From Lysinibacillus pakistanensis (GTDB lineage: Bacteria > Bacillota > Bacilli > Bacillales_A > Planococcaceae), in contig NZ_CP126101.1 of assembly GCF_030123245.1 (NCBI RefSeq), positions 432,501-496,500 on the forward strand: a DNA stretch of 64,000 bases, given 5' to 3'. Below are positions 1 through 9,064 of the stretch, in pieces (position 1 is the stretch's first letter; every line of letters begins with the position of its first letter). A program made the translations under genes and the position numbers. The notes beneath the pieces were generated by a model. The model did no database searches and was not told the origin of the DNA. It worked only from the letters and a program-made list of their open reading frames with translations.

Positions 1-576
1 AGCATCCTTCAAAATTTCAGTGCGGAAATAGTGTACGGTTGCATCTAGAGGAATGGCTAAAAGCTTGGAAAGGGCTGATTGATACATATAAACAAATTCT
101 TTGTCAGTGTTTCCTCTCTTTAATTCAGCAAAGGCCTCATAAAATTGATCTAGCTTATCGGCAAATTCAAGTAAACGACCCTCCAACGTGCTATCCTTAC
201 CCTCTTTCATACGCTCAAAGAAGACGGCTTGAAATTCCTGAGGGATTTCATTAATAATGAATTTTTCCATCATTTTTTCTTCCACATGTGCAAGCATTTG
301 TTTGAGCTCAGGGCTAGCATGTTTTACTGGTGTTTTAATATCGCCTATAAATACTTCAGCAAAATCATGATTAATGGTCTTTTCGTAAAGTGCCTTCCAG
401 TTTACTGTGGCGCCATTCATTTCCTCTAATGTGGCAAAAAACATAGCGTATTGTGAAACCTTCCAAGAGTGAGCAGCTACGTTATGCTCTTCAAATTTGA
501 AGCGGCCAGGGCAACGAATAATACGTTCTAGATCATTTAGACTTGTAAAAAATTGATGAATTCCTATAAAAATCAC
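1..576 (-). CDS. YfbR-like HD-domain phosphohydrolase, 3' end cut by window edge
   Basis: The visible ~190 residues carry an N-terminal IRCPGRFKFEEHNVAAHSW segment, an HD pair (NHDFAEVF) and a C-terminal ADKLDQFYEAF helix. These are typical of YfbR-type HD phosphohydrolases, which include 5'-deoxynucleotidases acting on dNMPs. The family function is known; the substrate here is inferred. The gene runs leftward off the window, so its stop is not seen. The start is odd. The strong SD (AAAGGAG) sits 8 nt before an ATA codon (565-567) that begins the conserved GIHQFF sequence. The only ordinary start codon in frame, GTG at 574-576, overlaps the SD itself. An in-frame TAA lies a little further upstream. 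I give the GTG coordinate but consider ATA or ATT initiation possible. Confidence 0.75.
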   Translation of the reverse strand, partial: MIFIGIHQFFTSLNDLERIIRCPGRFKFEEHNVAAHSWKVSQYAMFFATLEEMNGATVNWKALYEKTINHDFAEVFIGDIKTPVKHASPELKQMLAHVEEKMMEKFIINEIPQEFQAVFFERMKEGKDSTLEGRLLEFADKLDQFYEAFAELKRGNTDKEFVYMYQSALSKLLAIPLDATVHYFRTEILKDA

Positions 577-748
577 TCCTTTTTGTTCTATAAGTGCATG
601 TTACTATAAACCTTACCCTCTTTGTAAAGATTTCAAACAATTTAACAATGATTCAAATGGCGTTTACAAAGGATTCACAAATGCTTCTAAAGTCGGGACA
701 AGTTGAATGCTATAATGAAGGGGACTGCTAATAAGGAGAGTTTGCACC

Positions 749-1189
749 ATGATTTCTATTTATACACTTCTTCTTTATATACATATTGTAAGCGCCATTC
801 TTTCAATTGGGCCATTGTTTGTAGTTTTACCAATTGTTAAGAAAATGAACACTGCGGCTCATATTGAAATGCCGCCATATATCGAAGCCTTTAAGGGGGC
901 TATTACCATTGTCAAGCATTCTGGGCATGTTCTTGTTGCGTCTGGCATTTTATTAATGTGGCATGCGGGCTATCATTGGAGTACATCGTGGATAGTCCTA
1001 ACATTTCTTGTTATGTTGGCTTCTATTGTTTTTTTGGCAAGAGCATTCAAACCAACCTTAAGGACATTTAATACATCCGCCTATGACCAGAAAAAGTTTG
1101 CTTTATTGTTACGGCGAAAGGCATGGATGTATATTTGTTTATTGCTAATTATGTTATGGCTGATGGTCGCAAAGCCTGTTCTTTGGTAA
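749..1189 (+). CDS. Small four-helix membrane protein, DUF2269-like
   Basis: This 146-residue protein has four hydrophobic segments (about residues 5-28, 57-72, 78-97 and 125-143) separated by short charged loops. The first helix has the pattern LYIHIVSAILSIGPLF, with a histidine inside the membrane as in DUF2269-type proteins. No catalytic motif is seen and I do not assign a function. An AAGGAG ribosome binding site at about 734 supports the ATG. The gene stands alone and is closed by a hairpin shared with the convergent ABC permease gene. Confidence 0.65.
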   Translation: MISIYTLLLYIHIVSAILSIGPLFVVLPIVKKMNTAAHIEMPPYIEAFKGAITIVKHSGHVLVASGILLMWHAGYHWSTSWIVLTFLVMLASIVFLARAFKPTLRTFNTSAYDQKKFALLLRRKAWMYICLLLIMLWLMVAKPVLW

Positions 1190-1191
1190 AG

Positions 1192-1222
1192 AAATACGCA
1201 CCCATGGGGGAGTGCGTATTTT
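1192..1222. terminator. Bidirectional intrinsic terminator
   Basis: AAATACGCAC and GTGCGTATTT form a 10-bp stem, with T-rich tails on both strands. It lies between two convergent genes ending at 1189 and 1226. Confidence 0.8.
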
Positions 1223-1225
1223 TTA

Positions 1226-3070
1226 TTATATGGTAAGCAATCTCTTGAAATAACTCTTACGAATAAATAAGTAACTAATCATGAATAGGGCTAAGAAACA
1301 AAGAGAGCTTATCATGGAAACTTGTAAAAATGTGATTGAAATCATCGTTCGCAGGGCAAACAAAGTAATAAATAACATCGTAATGGCTAGAGCAAATGGT
1401 ACAAATATAAGGATTGCCAGCTCTTTTGAAACAACAGTGAATAATTCCTTTTGAGAAAGACCGAGCTTCCGTATACTTGTGTATTTTTCTCTTTCCTGTA
1501 TAAGGGTTGTTTGTAAATAAAAGTAGAGAATACTCATAGCTGCACTTAAGAAAATAAGACTCAACATAGAACCGATAAAAAACATCACACTTTTCACAAA
1601 CATTTCCGAATCATACAATGCTATTTTGGAAGTGACATAACGATTATCAGGTAAAGATGGTATATGCTCCATAATTTTATCAGCTAGCTCCATATATGCT
1701 GTCCAATTTGCTAACTCAAAGATATATACTTGATAAATAGGGAAATGAATACTTTCATAAAGCTGGTCAGGTACAATAAAATAGGTGTTCTGGAAGCCAG
1801 TGGATAACAAGTTTTTTTCATCTATAGATGCAAGCTTTAGATTTTTAAGAATCTGATCTTTATGCTTATTTGATATTGGTTCTAAATCACGATTTCCAGC
1901 AACAGCTATAAATTCATCATCATGTAAGCTAACCGATTTATTTTTTAACAAATTATAAGTAGAAACAGACATATAGCCGAGTCGTTCCTCTTCATTGGAT
2001 TTAAATTCAATAAAATATTTCTGGGAATCAATTGTGGATAGTTCCTTTTCTAGATAATCAATATCGTCTTTTACCATATTTGAATCTGCTTTAGGATCAG
2101 CTATATATTGAAAGCTATATGGATAGTTTGCTTCACTATCCTTTGCAACATTGTAGTAGGAGCTAAATAAAATACTGGTACATAAAAATACACCACTTAA
2201 TAAAATTGTGATTAAAAACAGCATATTTGCATGAGATTTCATTTTTGCATTTAAATTAGAAACTAGTAGCATATTTGTTTTTCGCACATAGGCTGGCGAT
2301 TTCTCAAAAATTTTTAGAAGGAAGTGCATTCCCTGCGATATGATGAGATAAATCGAGCAAAGAAAACTTATAAAAAATATTAAATAGTAAAGAACACCGA
2401 GGCTTTCAACAAAATGATGATTTATTTTTAATAAATAAGCCAGTGTAGCTGAACATATGATACTAATACCAAATAAGTAAGGATGCTTTGGTATAGATTT
2501 TTCAACGATAGTGTCACCCTTTAAAAGCTGAATGGAGGCTTCTTTATTAATAAATCGTGTGACAATTTTTGAAATCACTACAAATAATCCAATGAATAGC
2601 AAAATTGTAAGTACCATTGCTTTTAGAGGAAAATACATACCAAAAGTTTCAGCCTTTAAAACGACTTTGGCCCCCATTAAAAGAAGAGGGGTAATAACAA
2701 GACCAAAAACAATTGCTGTTATTATTGCCAAAGCACCTATTAAGATATTTTCACGAAAGATGAGTGTGCGAATTTGCTTCATAGATGCCCCAGTTATCAT
2801 AAAAATCCCAAGTGTTTTTGTTTTTTTCTTTAAAAATGCCATGATAGAGTAAGTGATATAGATAAATGAAAACAAATAGACGAGCATACTCGCCAAAAGT
2901 AGTGATATACCAAGTGTTGAATCTGGATCTAAGCTATTTAAACTTGGATGAAATGCAATGATTGTAAAGAGAAAGAAAATTATGATCGAAAATACGCTAC
3001 TAAGAAAATAGGAAATATATGTCCACTTATCACGCAAAATATTTTGCACAACAATATGATTAAAGCTCAT
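1226..3070 (-). CDS. bceB: BceB-type ABC transporter permease (FtsX domains)
   Basis: This permease of about 614 residues matches the size and layout of BceB. It has one N-terminal helix, a three-helix FtsX block (about residues 50-160), further helices near 190-240, a large extracellular loop (about residues 310-500) and a C-terminal FtsX block with three helices. The big loop is the substrate and sensing domain in this family. BceAB transporters free lipid II-cycle intermediates from bacitracin-like or lantibiotic peptides and signal to a BceS kinase. The ATG at 3070 is preferred over the upstream GTG at 3082. It overlaps the 3' end of the ATPase gene by 11 nt, so the two are translationally coupled. 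The actual peptide recognised cannot be read from sequence. Confidence 0.88.
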   Translation of the reverse strand: MSFNHIVVQNILRDKWTYISYFLSSVFSIIIFFLFTIIAFHPSLNSLDPDSTLGISLLLASMLVYLFSFIYITYSIMAFLKKKTKTLGIFMITGASMKQIRTLIFRENILIGALAIITAIVFGLVITPLLLMGAKVVLKAETFGMYFPLKAMVLTILLFIGLFVVISKIVTRFINKEASIQLLKGDTIVEKSIPKHPYLFGISIICSATLAYLLKINHHFVESLGVLYYLIFFISFLCSIYLIISQGMHFLLKIFEKSPAYVRKTNMLLVSNLNAKMKSHANMLFLITILLSGVFLCTSILFSSYYNVAKDSEANYPYSFQYIADPKADSNMVKDDIDYLEKELSTIDSQKYFIEFKSNEEERLGYMSVSTYNLLKNKSVSLHDDEFIAVAGNRDLEPISNKHKDQILKNLKLASIDEKNLLSTGFQNTYFIVPDQLYESIHFPIYQVYIFELANWTAYMELADKIMEHIPSLPDNRYVTSKIALYDSEMFVKSVMFFIGSMLSLIFLSAAMSILYFYLQTTLIQEREKYTSIRKLGLSQKELFTVVSKELAILIFVPFALAITMLFITLFALRTMISITFLQVSMISSLCFLALFMISYLFIRKSYFKRLLTI

Positions 3071-3821
3071 GCTGTCCACCACCTAGAAATGCGAGTGTAT
3101 CCATAATTTCCTGATAAAACTGCTTGCGATTATGACCACGATGAATTTCGTTATATAATTTACCATCCTTAATGAAAATAATCCGACTGGCGAAGCTTGC
3201 AACATATGGATCGTGTGTCACCATTAGAATGGCTGTATTTAATGCTGTATGAATAGAACTAAATAAGTTCATCACATCGTTTACAGCTTTGGAGTCAAGA
3301 TTGCCTGTAGGCTCATCTGCCAATAATAAAGTTGGTTCATGAATAACTGCTCGTGCAATGGCTACTCGCTGTTTTTGCCCACCAGAAATTTCATAAATCC
3401 TTTTTGATAGTAGCTCTTCAATGCCAAGAAACTGAGATACATTTTTTAGGCGTTGGTTCATTTTATCGGCAGGTAAACTATCCAATGTTAATGGTAATAA
3501 TATATTTTCCTTCACGGTTAATGTGTGGACAAGATTAAAATCCTGAAATACAAAGCCTAATTCTTTACGGCGAAATTTAGCAAGCTCATCGTCATTTAAT
3601 GTATATGGATTTCTACTATTTATAAGGATTTCTCCAGCAGTAGGGCGATCAATTGTGGACACACTATTTAAAAATGTTGTTTTTCCGCTTCCTGAAGGCC
3701 CCATAACTGCTACGAATTCATTTTCTCCAAGCTGAAAATTGATACCATTCAATGCTCTATAGGTGATTTCTCCGATATATTCTTTTTGTAGATTGGACAC
3801 TTGTAGGATACTGTTTCCCAT
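3060..3821 (-). CDS. bceA: BceA-type ABC transporter ATP-binding protein
   Basis: The protein is a complete ABC ATPase of 253 residues. It shows a Walker A GPSGSGKTT, a Q-loop near FVFQDFNLV, the signature SGGQKQR, a Walker B LLLADEPTGNLDS and a switch histidine in VTHD. The layout is that of the MacB/BceA subclass, which pairs with FtsX-type permeases. The start is the ATG at 3821, 9 nt after AAGGAG; the TTG further upstream lies too close to the SD. It is the first gene of a two-gene transporter operon. Its promoter region holds two inverted repeats expected to bind the response regulator encoded just upstream. Confidence 0.92.
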   Translation of the reverse strand: MGNSILQVSNLQKEYIGEITYRALNGINFQLGENEFVAVMGPSGSGKTTFLNSVSTIDRPTAGEILINSRNPYTLNDDELAKFRRKELGFVFQDFNLVHTLTVKENILLPLTLDSLPADKMNQRLKNVSQFLGIEELLSKRIYEISGGQKQRVAIARAVIHEPTLLLADEPTGNLDSKAVNDVMNLFSSIHTALNTAILMVTHDPYVASFASRIIFIKDGKLYNEIHRGHNRKQFYQEIMDTLAFLGGGQHEL

Positions 3822-3870
3822 CTTCAACAACTCCTTACTTTAATTGATAGCTCTATTATAAAAAAGGAGC

Positions 3871-3922
3871 CGTCATATACCTATTTAGCTATATGACGTC
3901 AATATGACAAAGTTGTCATATT
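3871..3922. promoter_or_regulatory. Two palindromes in the bceA promoter; likely response-regulator operator
   Basis: A perfect 10+2+10 palindrome (AATATGACAA/TTGTCATATT, 3901-3922) contains TGACA-N4-TGTCA, close to the TnACA-N4-TGTnA type of site known for BceR-like regulators. A second 9-bp repeat (CGTCATATA/TATATGACG, spacer 10) covers 3871-3898. On the minus strand a possible promoter TTGACG-N17-TATATG overlaps both repeats, and a TATAAT lies at 3855-3860. The first palindrome also spans the stop codon of the kinase gene. The operator role is inferred. Confidence 0.6.
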
Positions 3923-4908
3923 ACTTTTTTCCGCTTATTTGAAAAATCTATGGTAAAGGTTGTGGTATTGTTTAGAGATAGTAAAGTGAAAGGGTGCTCT
4001 AACGAAGTTAGTATCTTCTTCACCAAATAGAGGCCAATCCCTGTTGCTGCACCACCCATTCGTCCTTTTGTACCTGTATAAAATAAATCAAAGACTCGGG
4101 AAATCTCGCTCTCAGGAATGGTCTCTCCCTCGTTTTTAATTTGTAAAATAGCATCGTCATACATGATTTGAATGGAGCTTTCAGAATCCCCGTATTTAAT
4201 AGCGTTATTGAGAATTTGATAGAGCGTAATTTTTAACCATTTCTGGTCTGAGTAAATAATAGGGTTGTCAGTGAATACTATTTTGGGGAAAATTTCCTTA
4301 GCGATGAAATAATCCTTTAAATTGTTGATTACCTCCTGAACCAGTTCCTTTAATAGGAGTGCTTCAATTTTTAAATCCGCAGCAAGATGGGAAGTACGTT
4401 CATAACTGAGTAGTTGGTTGAGGGTAAATGTCATCTTGTCACATTCATTCTTAATAATTTGCCACTCGGATGGATTACTTGCAGCAGCATTAGGATTAGA
4501 TTGAATAATCAATTGAATCACTGATAGGGGTGTTTTCATCTGATGGGCAAAATGAGATAACACAAGCTGTCTTTCATTTCCTTGTTCTTCAAGTAGTTGC
4601 TGCTGAGTTAAATATAAATACTGCATTTGACGTAGCTTTGAGCTATAGGCTTGTTCAATCCAAGCTTGAGGTTCAAATAAGTGTAAATCATTATGTGTGA
4701 GGGTGTTGTTTTGTAAATGGGCATACAATTTCCTTCTACGAAAATAACGACCAACTAGCCAAATCGTAAATAAGAAGCTAACGAGAAAAATAAAATAGAA
4801 ATAGTGCGATGATAAATCATCCAATACTTGTATGAGCCAAGGAAGAAACAGAAAGCTTATAGCGTAAAGGATAATGACACTTGCATGATCTCGAAAAAAA
4901 AGTTTCAT
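3916..4908 (-). CDS. bceS: BceS-type intramembrane-sensing histidine kinase
   Basis: This 330-residue kinase has two N-terminal helices (about residues 12-28 and 35-52) with almost no extracellular loop. That is the hallmark of intramembrane-sensing BceS kinases, which receive their signal from the BceAB transporter. HisKA carries the phospho-accepting histidine in LSHFAHQMKTPLS (about residue 122). The ATPase domain has the N box ILNNAIKYG, a weak G1 box (NEGE) and the G2 box GAATGIGLYLVKK. It overlaps the upstream response regulator by 4 nt (ATGA), so the pair is translationally coupled. Confidence 0.9.
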   Translation of the reverse strand: MKLFFRDHASVIILYAISFLFLPWLIQVLDDLSSHYFYFIFLVSFLFTIWLVGRYFRRRKLYAHLQNNTLTHNDLHLFEPQAWIEQAYSSKLRQMQYLYLTQQQLLEEQGNERQLVLSHFAHQMKTPLSVIQLIIQSNPNAAASNPSEWQIIKNECDKMTFTLNQLLSYERTSHLAADLKIEALLLKELVQEVINNLKDYFIAKEIFPKIVFTDNPIIYSDQKWLKITLYQILNNAIKYGDSESSIQIMYDDAILQIKNEGETIPESEISRVFDLFYTGTKGRMGGAATGIGLYLVKKILTSLEHPFTLLSLNNTTTFTIDFSNKRKKVI

Positions 4909-5594
4909 TCTTCTACCTCCACTAATTGGTAGCCGAGTCCGCGAATGGTTTTAATTTCTAGTAAAGATTGAATGACTTCAAATTTTTTACGTAGACGGCC
5001 AATGTTCACGGATAAGGTGTTTTCCTCAACAAAGGTTTCATCATCCCAAATGGCACTTAACAGCTCTTGACGAGTAACAACATTCGGATATGAATCAAAT
5101 AGTAATTTGCAAAGCTGCATTTCTTTTAATGTTAATAAGCTCTCCTGTTTTGCTGTTTGAAGACGAACAGTATCAGTATTTAAAGTTGTATTTGCAATGG
5201 TGATGATAGAAGAGTCAGAAGAAGCATATTCTCCATATGTACGACGGATAAGACCATTCACTTTTGCCATAAACACATCAAGTGAAAAGGGCTTAGTCAT
5301 AAAATCATCTGCACCATTTTCTATACCGTAAACCTGATCAATATCGTTAATACGCGCTGATACAATGATGATCGGACATGTGGAAAGCTGGCGGATTTTC
5401 CTTGACCAAAAATAGCCATCATAGGTTGGTAGGTTAATATCCATAACCACAAGATGGGGTTGAATAGTCTGAAATTCTTCTACAATATGATGGAATTGCT
5501 GGACAGTATAGCATTGAAATTGATATTTTGTTAATTGCTCTGTGATTAGCCTTGAAATATTAGCATCATCTTCGATTATGTAAATTTTGTACAT
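4905..5594 (-). CDS. bceR: BceR-type OmpR-family response regulator
   Basis: The protein has 229 residues. The receiver domain (1-118) has acidic residues EDD near the start, the phospho-acceptor Asp in VVMDINLP and the conserved Lys in FMTKPF. The winged helix (about residues 130-226) ends in IKTIRGLGYQL, as in OmpR/PhoB regulators. It is the first gene of the kinase pair, preceded by AAAGG. By position and type it should activate the ABC transporter operon starting at 3821 through the palindromes between the operons. Confidence 0.9.
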   Translation of the reverse strand: MYKIYIIEDDANISRLITEQLTKYQFQCYTVQQFHHIVEEFQTIQPHLVVMDINLPTYDGYFWSRKIRQLSTCPIIIVSARINDIDQVYGIENGADDFMTKPFSLDVFMAKVNGLIRRTYGEYASSDSSIITIANTTLNTDTVRLQTAKQESLLTLKEMQLCKLLFDSYPNVVTRQELLSAIWDDETFVEENTLSVNIGRLRKKFEVIQSLLEIKTIRGLGYQLVEVEE

Positions 5595-5717
5595 AGTATC
5601 GACCTTTCTTTAGTTACCTTCTTATATTGTACCCTGATTTTTTAAAATCTATGTAACTCTACATTATAAAGAAGAGCCACCACAAATCCAATTGAGAGTG
5701 TGATGGCCCTTTTAAAA

Positions 5718-8700
5718 TTAATTTTTGGGAATGCGGAAAGATATAGTTGTTCCTTTATTAAGTGTGCTTTCAATGTGCAATCTTTGTCCATAAATCCTTT
5801 TTAGGCGTAAATCAGTATTACGGATACCTATGCCAGAGTTAGTACTTTTATTATCGTTACCTGATTGTAATTCATGTAATATGGTCGGATCTATACCAAC
5901 ACCATTATCAATAACACTTATTGCTACAAAATCAGGACCATCTTTAATACGAATACAGACTGTACCGCCCTTTTCCTGTTTTAATACGCCATGACGTATT
6001 GCATTTTCTACTAAATTTTGAATGGAGATAGGGGGAATATCAATATTTATATGATTATCAATATCCCATTCGATATGTAGTAGTTGCCCAAAGCGCTGTT
6101 GTTCAATATAGAGATACGAGTTTACTAGCTCTAATTCTTCCTTAAGCGGAACAACTCGCTGCAGATTTCGCACATCAAAGCTTGCATGGAGATATTCACC
6201 AAAATGATGCAATAAGTTAATCATACGATCCGTATCGATGGTACTAAGTGATGCAATTGTATTTAAAGTATTAAATAAAAAATGTGGTTGTATTTGGGCT
6301 TGTAGCCAAGCAGTCTCTAATTGCAATTGTTGATGGATGCTATATTTGAGATCGATCAAAGCGCGGCTTCGAACCTTTAATTCAAGAGCATTAATTGGCT
6401 TTGTCACATAATCATTTGCCCCATGTGCAAAGCCAATGTAAACATCTTCCGGATATTTTCGAGCTGTTAATAATAATATTGGTAATTCGAGTAAGGAATA
6501 ATGCTCTCGCATCATCTCAATTAATGCATAGCCAGAGATATAGGGCATCATGGCATCAATTATAACTAAATCCCAATCATTGTCCTTTAAAGCAGCTAAA
6601 GCCATTTCACTGCTAGTTACAGTTTTAACAGCATACTCGGTTGGTGCAAATAAACTACGCATTATTGTTAAATTTACCAGATCATCATCAACCATTAAGA
6701 TTTTGAATTGTTTTTCTGTTATAGAGGCCAGGATTTTTTCTTCTGCTGGAACTGCTGTAATCTCATGCTTTAAATAGTTATGCTGATCCTTTACGTTTTC
6801 CATTGCTAAAGGCAAAGTAAAATAAACATCAGATCCTTTGTTAGGAATAGAATGTATTTTCAATGTGCCTCCATGTAATTCAATAAGCTTTTTAGAAATC
6901 AATAAACCAAGCCCAATTCCATCATCATTTTCGCTTCCCTGCTCGTATGGGGAAAATAACCGACTTTGAATCGAATCATCCATGCCTAAACCAGTGTCAT
7001 GGATAAGGATAACAGCCATATTCTTTTCTATATGTGCACTAATTTCAATAGATCCAGCATCTGTATATTTAATAGCATTATGTAAAAGATTAAAAAGAAT
7101 TTGGATTAAGCGCTTTTCATCAGCAAGTATATTAGGAAATGATTGAGAAATAGTAGAATTCATGTGAATTTGTTTTCCATTTGTAATAAACCTTAGCATA
7201 TCAAAAACCCCATATACAGCGCCTTGGATGCTAATAACTTTTTTATGAAGATGTAGATTTCCTTCTTTTAAGCGAGTGTAATCCAATATGTCATTTAATG
7301 TGAAGGACATACTTCTCCCAATATCAATGAGATACTTAAGATTTTCATGATCCTCAGCCACTAGCTTATTATTAGGATTATCATAAATGGACTGTCCTAA
7401 AGTAATCATCTTATTCATAGGATCCCACAGCTTCTGTGAACTACTTGATAAAAACTCATCCTTTAATTCATCATCCTTTTGTAATTTAGCCACTAAAACT
7501 TTAATTTGCTCTGTATTTTCAAAAAAGCGTTTAAACCAGTAACTCGAAAACCCAAGCATGATAAATAAATAGTCAAGTGGATAAACCGGTATATCAAAAA
7601 CATAAATAGATTTAATAAGCCCCCAGATAACTCCATTTGTTGTACTAAGAGCTGTAAGAGCAATAAAAACAGAGCTCTGTGTTTGATTTTCAATGTACTC
7701 TCTTAACGCAAAGGCGACTACAAATAAAAATGAAGCAGCATAAAGAATAAAGAACAGCAAATTTGATATATACAGCCATTTAATAGGTAAAAGTACAATC
7801 AATAGAGCTCCTAAAGCATATAAATGAAAGAACAGCTGAAAACATTTTGCATAACGATATTTGACTAGTAAAACACGCATAAATTGGACAAAGAAAAAAG
7901 AAGCCCCTAGATAAATGACTGACGATAGTTTAAATGACCAAGCATACTCTAAATGTAACCAATCTAATATAGAGCGATCAAAGGTTATTAACTCATCGGC
8001 TAAAGGCAATAGAAAGCCAACGGTGAACAGTAATACAATAGGTTTTCGATAAATAAATAAAAACACTAAAATGCTGAAGAGTGCGAATATGATGAGCATA
8101 ATTGAAATAGTCGCAAGTGATAGCTTGGTAACCTGTTGATGATGTATCATAGCTGTTGCTGAGCTAAATAAAACTCTTTTACTAATAGTAGGACTTTCTG
8201 AAGTATCAAAATTAGATACGTGTAGTACTAAGTCCATTTCAGATTGCTCATTTGTAAAATAAACAGTATAAGGGGCAGCTTGACCTCTATGGCTTTGTGG
8301 GTTAGAAGCAACTTTGCCTGATTGCCCAACTAATTTACCATTAATATATAATGCTGAAGCTGTAGATACAGCTGGAATTCGAATAGCGTAATGGTTATCT
8401 TTAGCTGCATTAGTATTAAGTTGAATTTTTAAACGATATGTACCGTAGCTTTGTGCTTTTTTCCCTGCATCTTTTATAGGAATCGTTTGCCTATTAACGC
8501 TGGAAGAATAAGTGAGTGTACGATCGTTAATGGTTAGGGGGTCTACTAAATCTGGATAATAGAGCCATTCACCATTGAGATGAAGAACTTCATCTTCAGG
8601 TAACTGCTGATGTCGAATATCAAATATTCCTTCATGGGCGACAGGCTGATTACTGGAAGGAAGAAAATATGATAGCCATAGTAGGCGAAGAATGGTCAGA

Positions 8701-8759
8701 GCAATAAATATTAAAACAATAGTAAGTACACGACTAGCGGTATTTTTAAACAGCGACAT
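5718..8759 (-). CDS. Hybrid sensor kinase: 7TM sensor, degenerate HisKA, receiver, LytS-type kinase
   Basis: This 1013-residue protein starts with one helix (about 12-32), then an extracytoplasmic jelly-roll-like region (35-205) and a 7TM block (about 210-405), as in 7TMR-DISM receptors. A HisKA-like helix pair follows (about 435-495). The normal phospho-accepting His is Gln (SSQKLWDP instead of the usual SHELRTP). A well-kept ATPase domain (NLLHNAIKY, DTGLGM, GIGLGLLI) and a receiver with Asp in VIIDAMMP (about 737) come next. The C-terminus is a LytS/YpdA-type His kinase with intact QPHFLFN (about 825) and its own ATPase domain. Phosphotransfer probably runs from the C-terminal His. The likely partner regulator is encoded at 10160-11290, beyond a divergent GGDEF gene. 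The start follows TAGGAGG. Confidence 0.85.
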   Translation of the reverse strand: MSLFKNTASRVLTIVLIFIALTILRLLWLSYFLPSSNQPVAHEGIFDIRHQQLPEDEVLHLNGEWLYYPDLVDPLTINDRTLTYSSSVNRQTIPIKDAGKKAQSYGTYRLKIQLNTNAAKDNHYAIRIPAVSTASALYINGKLVGQSGKVASNPQSHRGQAAPYTVYFTNEQSEMDLVLHVSNFDTSESPTISKRVLFSSATAMIHHQQVTKLSLATISIMLIIFALFSILVFLFIYRKPIVLLFTVGFLLPLADELITFDRSILDWLHLEYAWSFKLSSVIYLGASFFFVQFMRVLLVKYRYAKCFQLFFHLYALGALLIVLLPIKWLYISNLLFFILYAASFLFVVAFALREYIENQTQSSVFIALTALSTTNGVIWGLIKSIYVFDIPVYPLDYLFIMLGFSSYWFKRFFENTEQIKVLVAKLQKDDELKDEFLSSSSQKLWDPMNKMITLGQSIYDNPNNKLVAEDHENLKYLIDIGRSMSFTLNDILDYTRLKEGNLHLHKKVISIQGAVYGVFDMLRFITNGKQIHMNSTISQSFPNILADEKRLIQILFNLLHNAIKYTDAGSIEISAHIEKNMAVILIHDTGLGMDDSIQSRLFSPYEQGSENDDGIGLGLLISKKLIELHGGTLKIHSIPNKGSDVYFTLPLAMENVKDQHNYLKHEITAVPAEEKILASITEKQFKILMVDDDLVNLTIMRSLFAPTEYAVKTVTSSEMALAALKDNDWDLVIIDAMMPYISGYALIEMMREHYSLLELPILLLTARKYPEDVYIGFAHGANDYVTKPINALELKVRSRALIDLKYSIHQQLQLETAWLQAQIQPHFLFNTLNTIASLSTIDTDRMINLLHHFGEYLHASFDVRNLQRVVPLKEELELVNSYLYIEQQRFGQLLHIEWDIDNHINIDIPPISIQNLVENAIRHGVLKQEKGGTVCIRIKDGPDFVAISVIDNGVGIDPTILHELQSGNDNKSTNSGIGIRNTDLRLKRIYGQRLHIESTLNKGTTISFRIPKN

Positions 8760-9064
8760 AAGGACCTCCTAAATGGTCTTCTGAATAAGAAAAAGGACTA
8801 TATTTACCATGCCATGAAAATCAGAAAATGGAAATAAGTAATTCTCTTAAAGAATACTTTAAGATATAAAGATGTTCACAATGTCTTAAATATAGTTCTT
8901 TTTGAGTTTCATTATATTTCTAAAGTCGGTTAAATTTAATCAATTGTTAAGTATTTTTTAAGAACTATGTCGTATGATGATGGAATAAATATATCAATTT
9001 TTATGAGTAAAAACATAGATAAGATTTAACGAAAAAATCATCTCAATGGGAGAAATGATCTATT
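8760..9064. promoter_or_regulatory. Divergent control region between hybrid kinase and GGDEF genes
   Basis: The 305-bp gap must hold promoters for both divergent genes. Visible elements are a 7+4+7 inverted repeat CTTAAAG/CTTTAAG (8846-8863) and the oppositely oriented 9-mers ATAGTTCTT (about 8895) and AAGAACTAT (about 8961). They could be sites for the BTAD-type regulator, but that is only inference. Confidence 0.35.
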
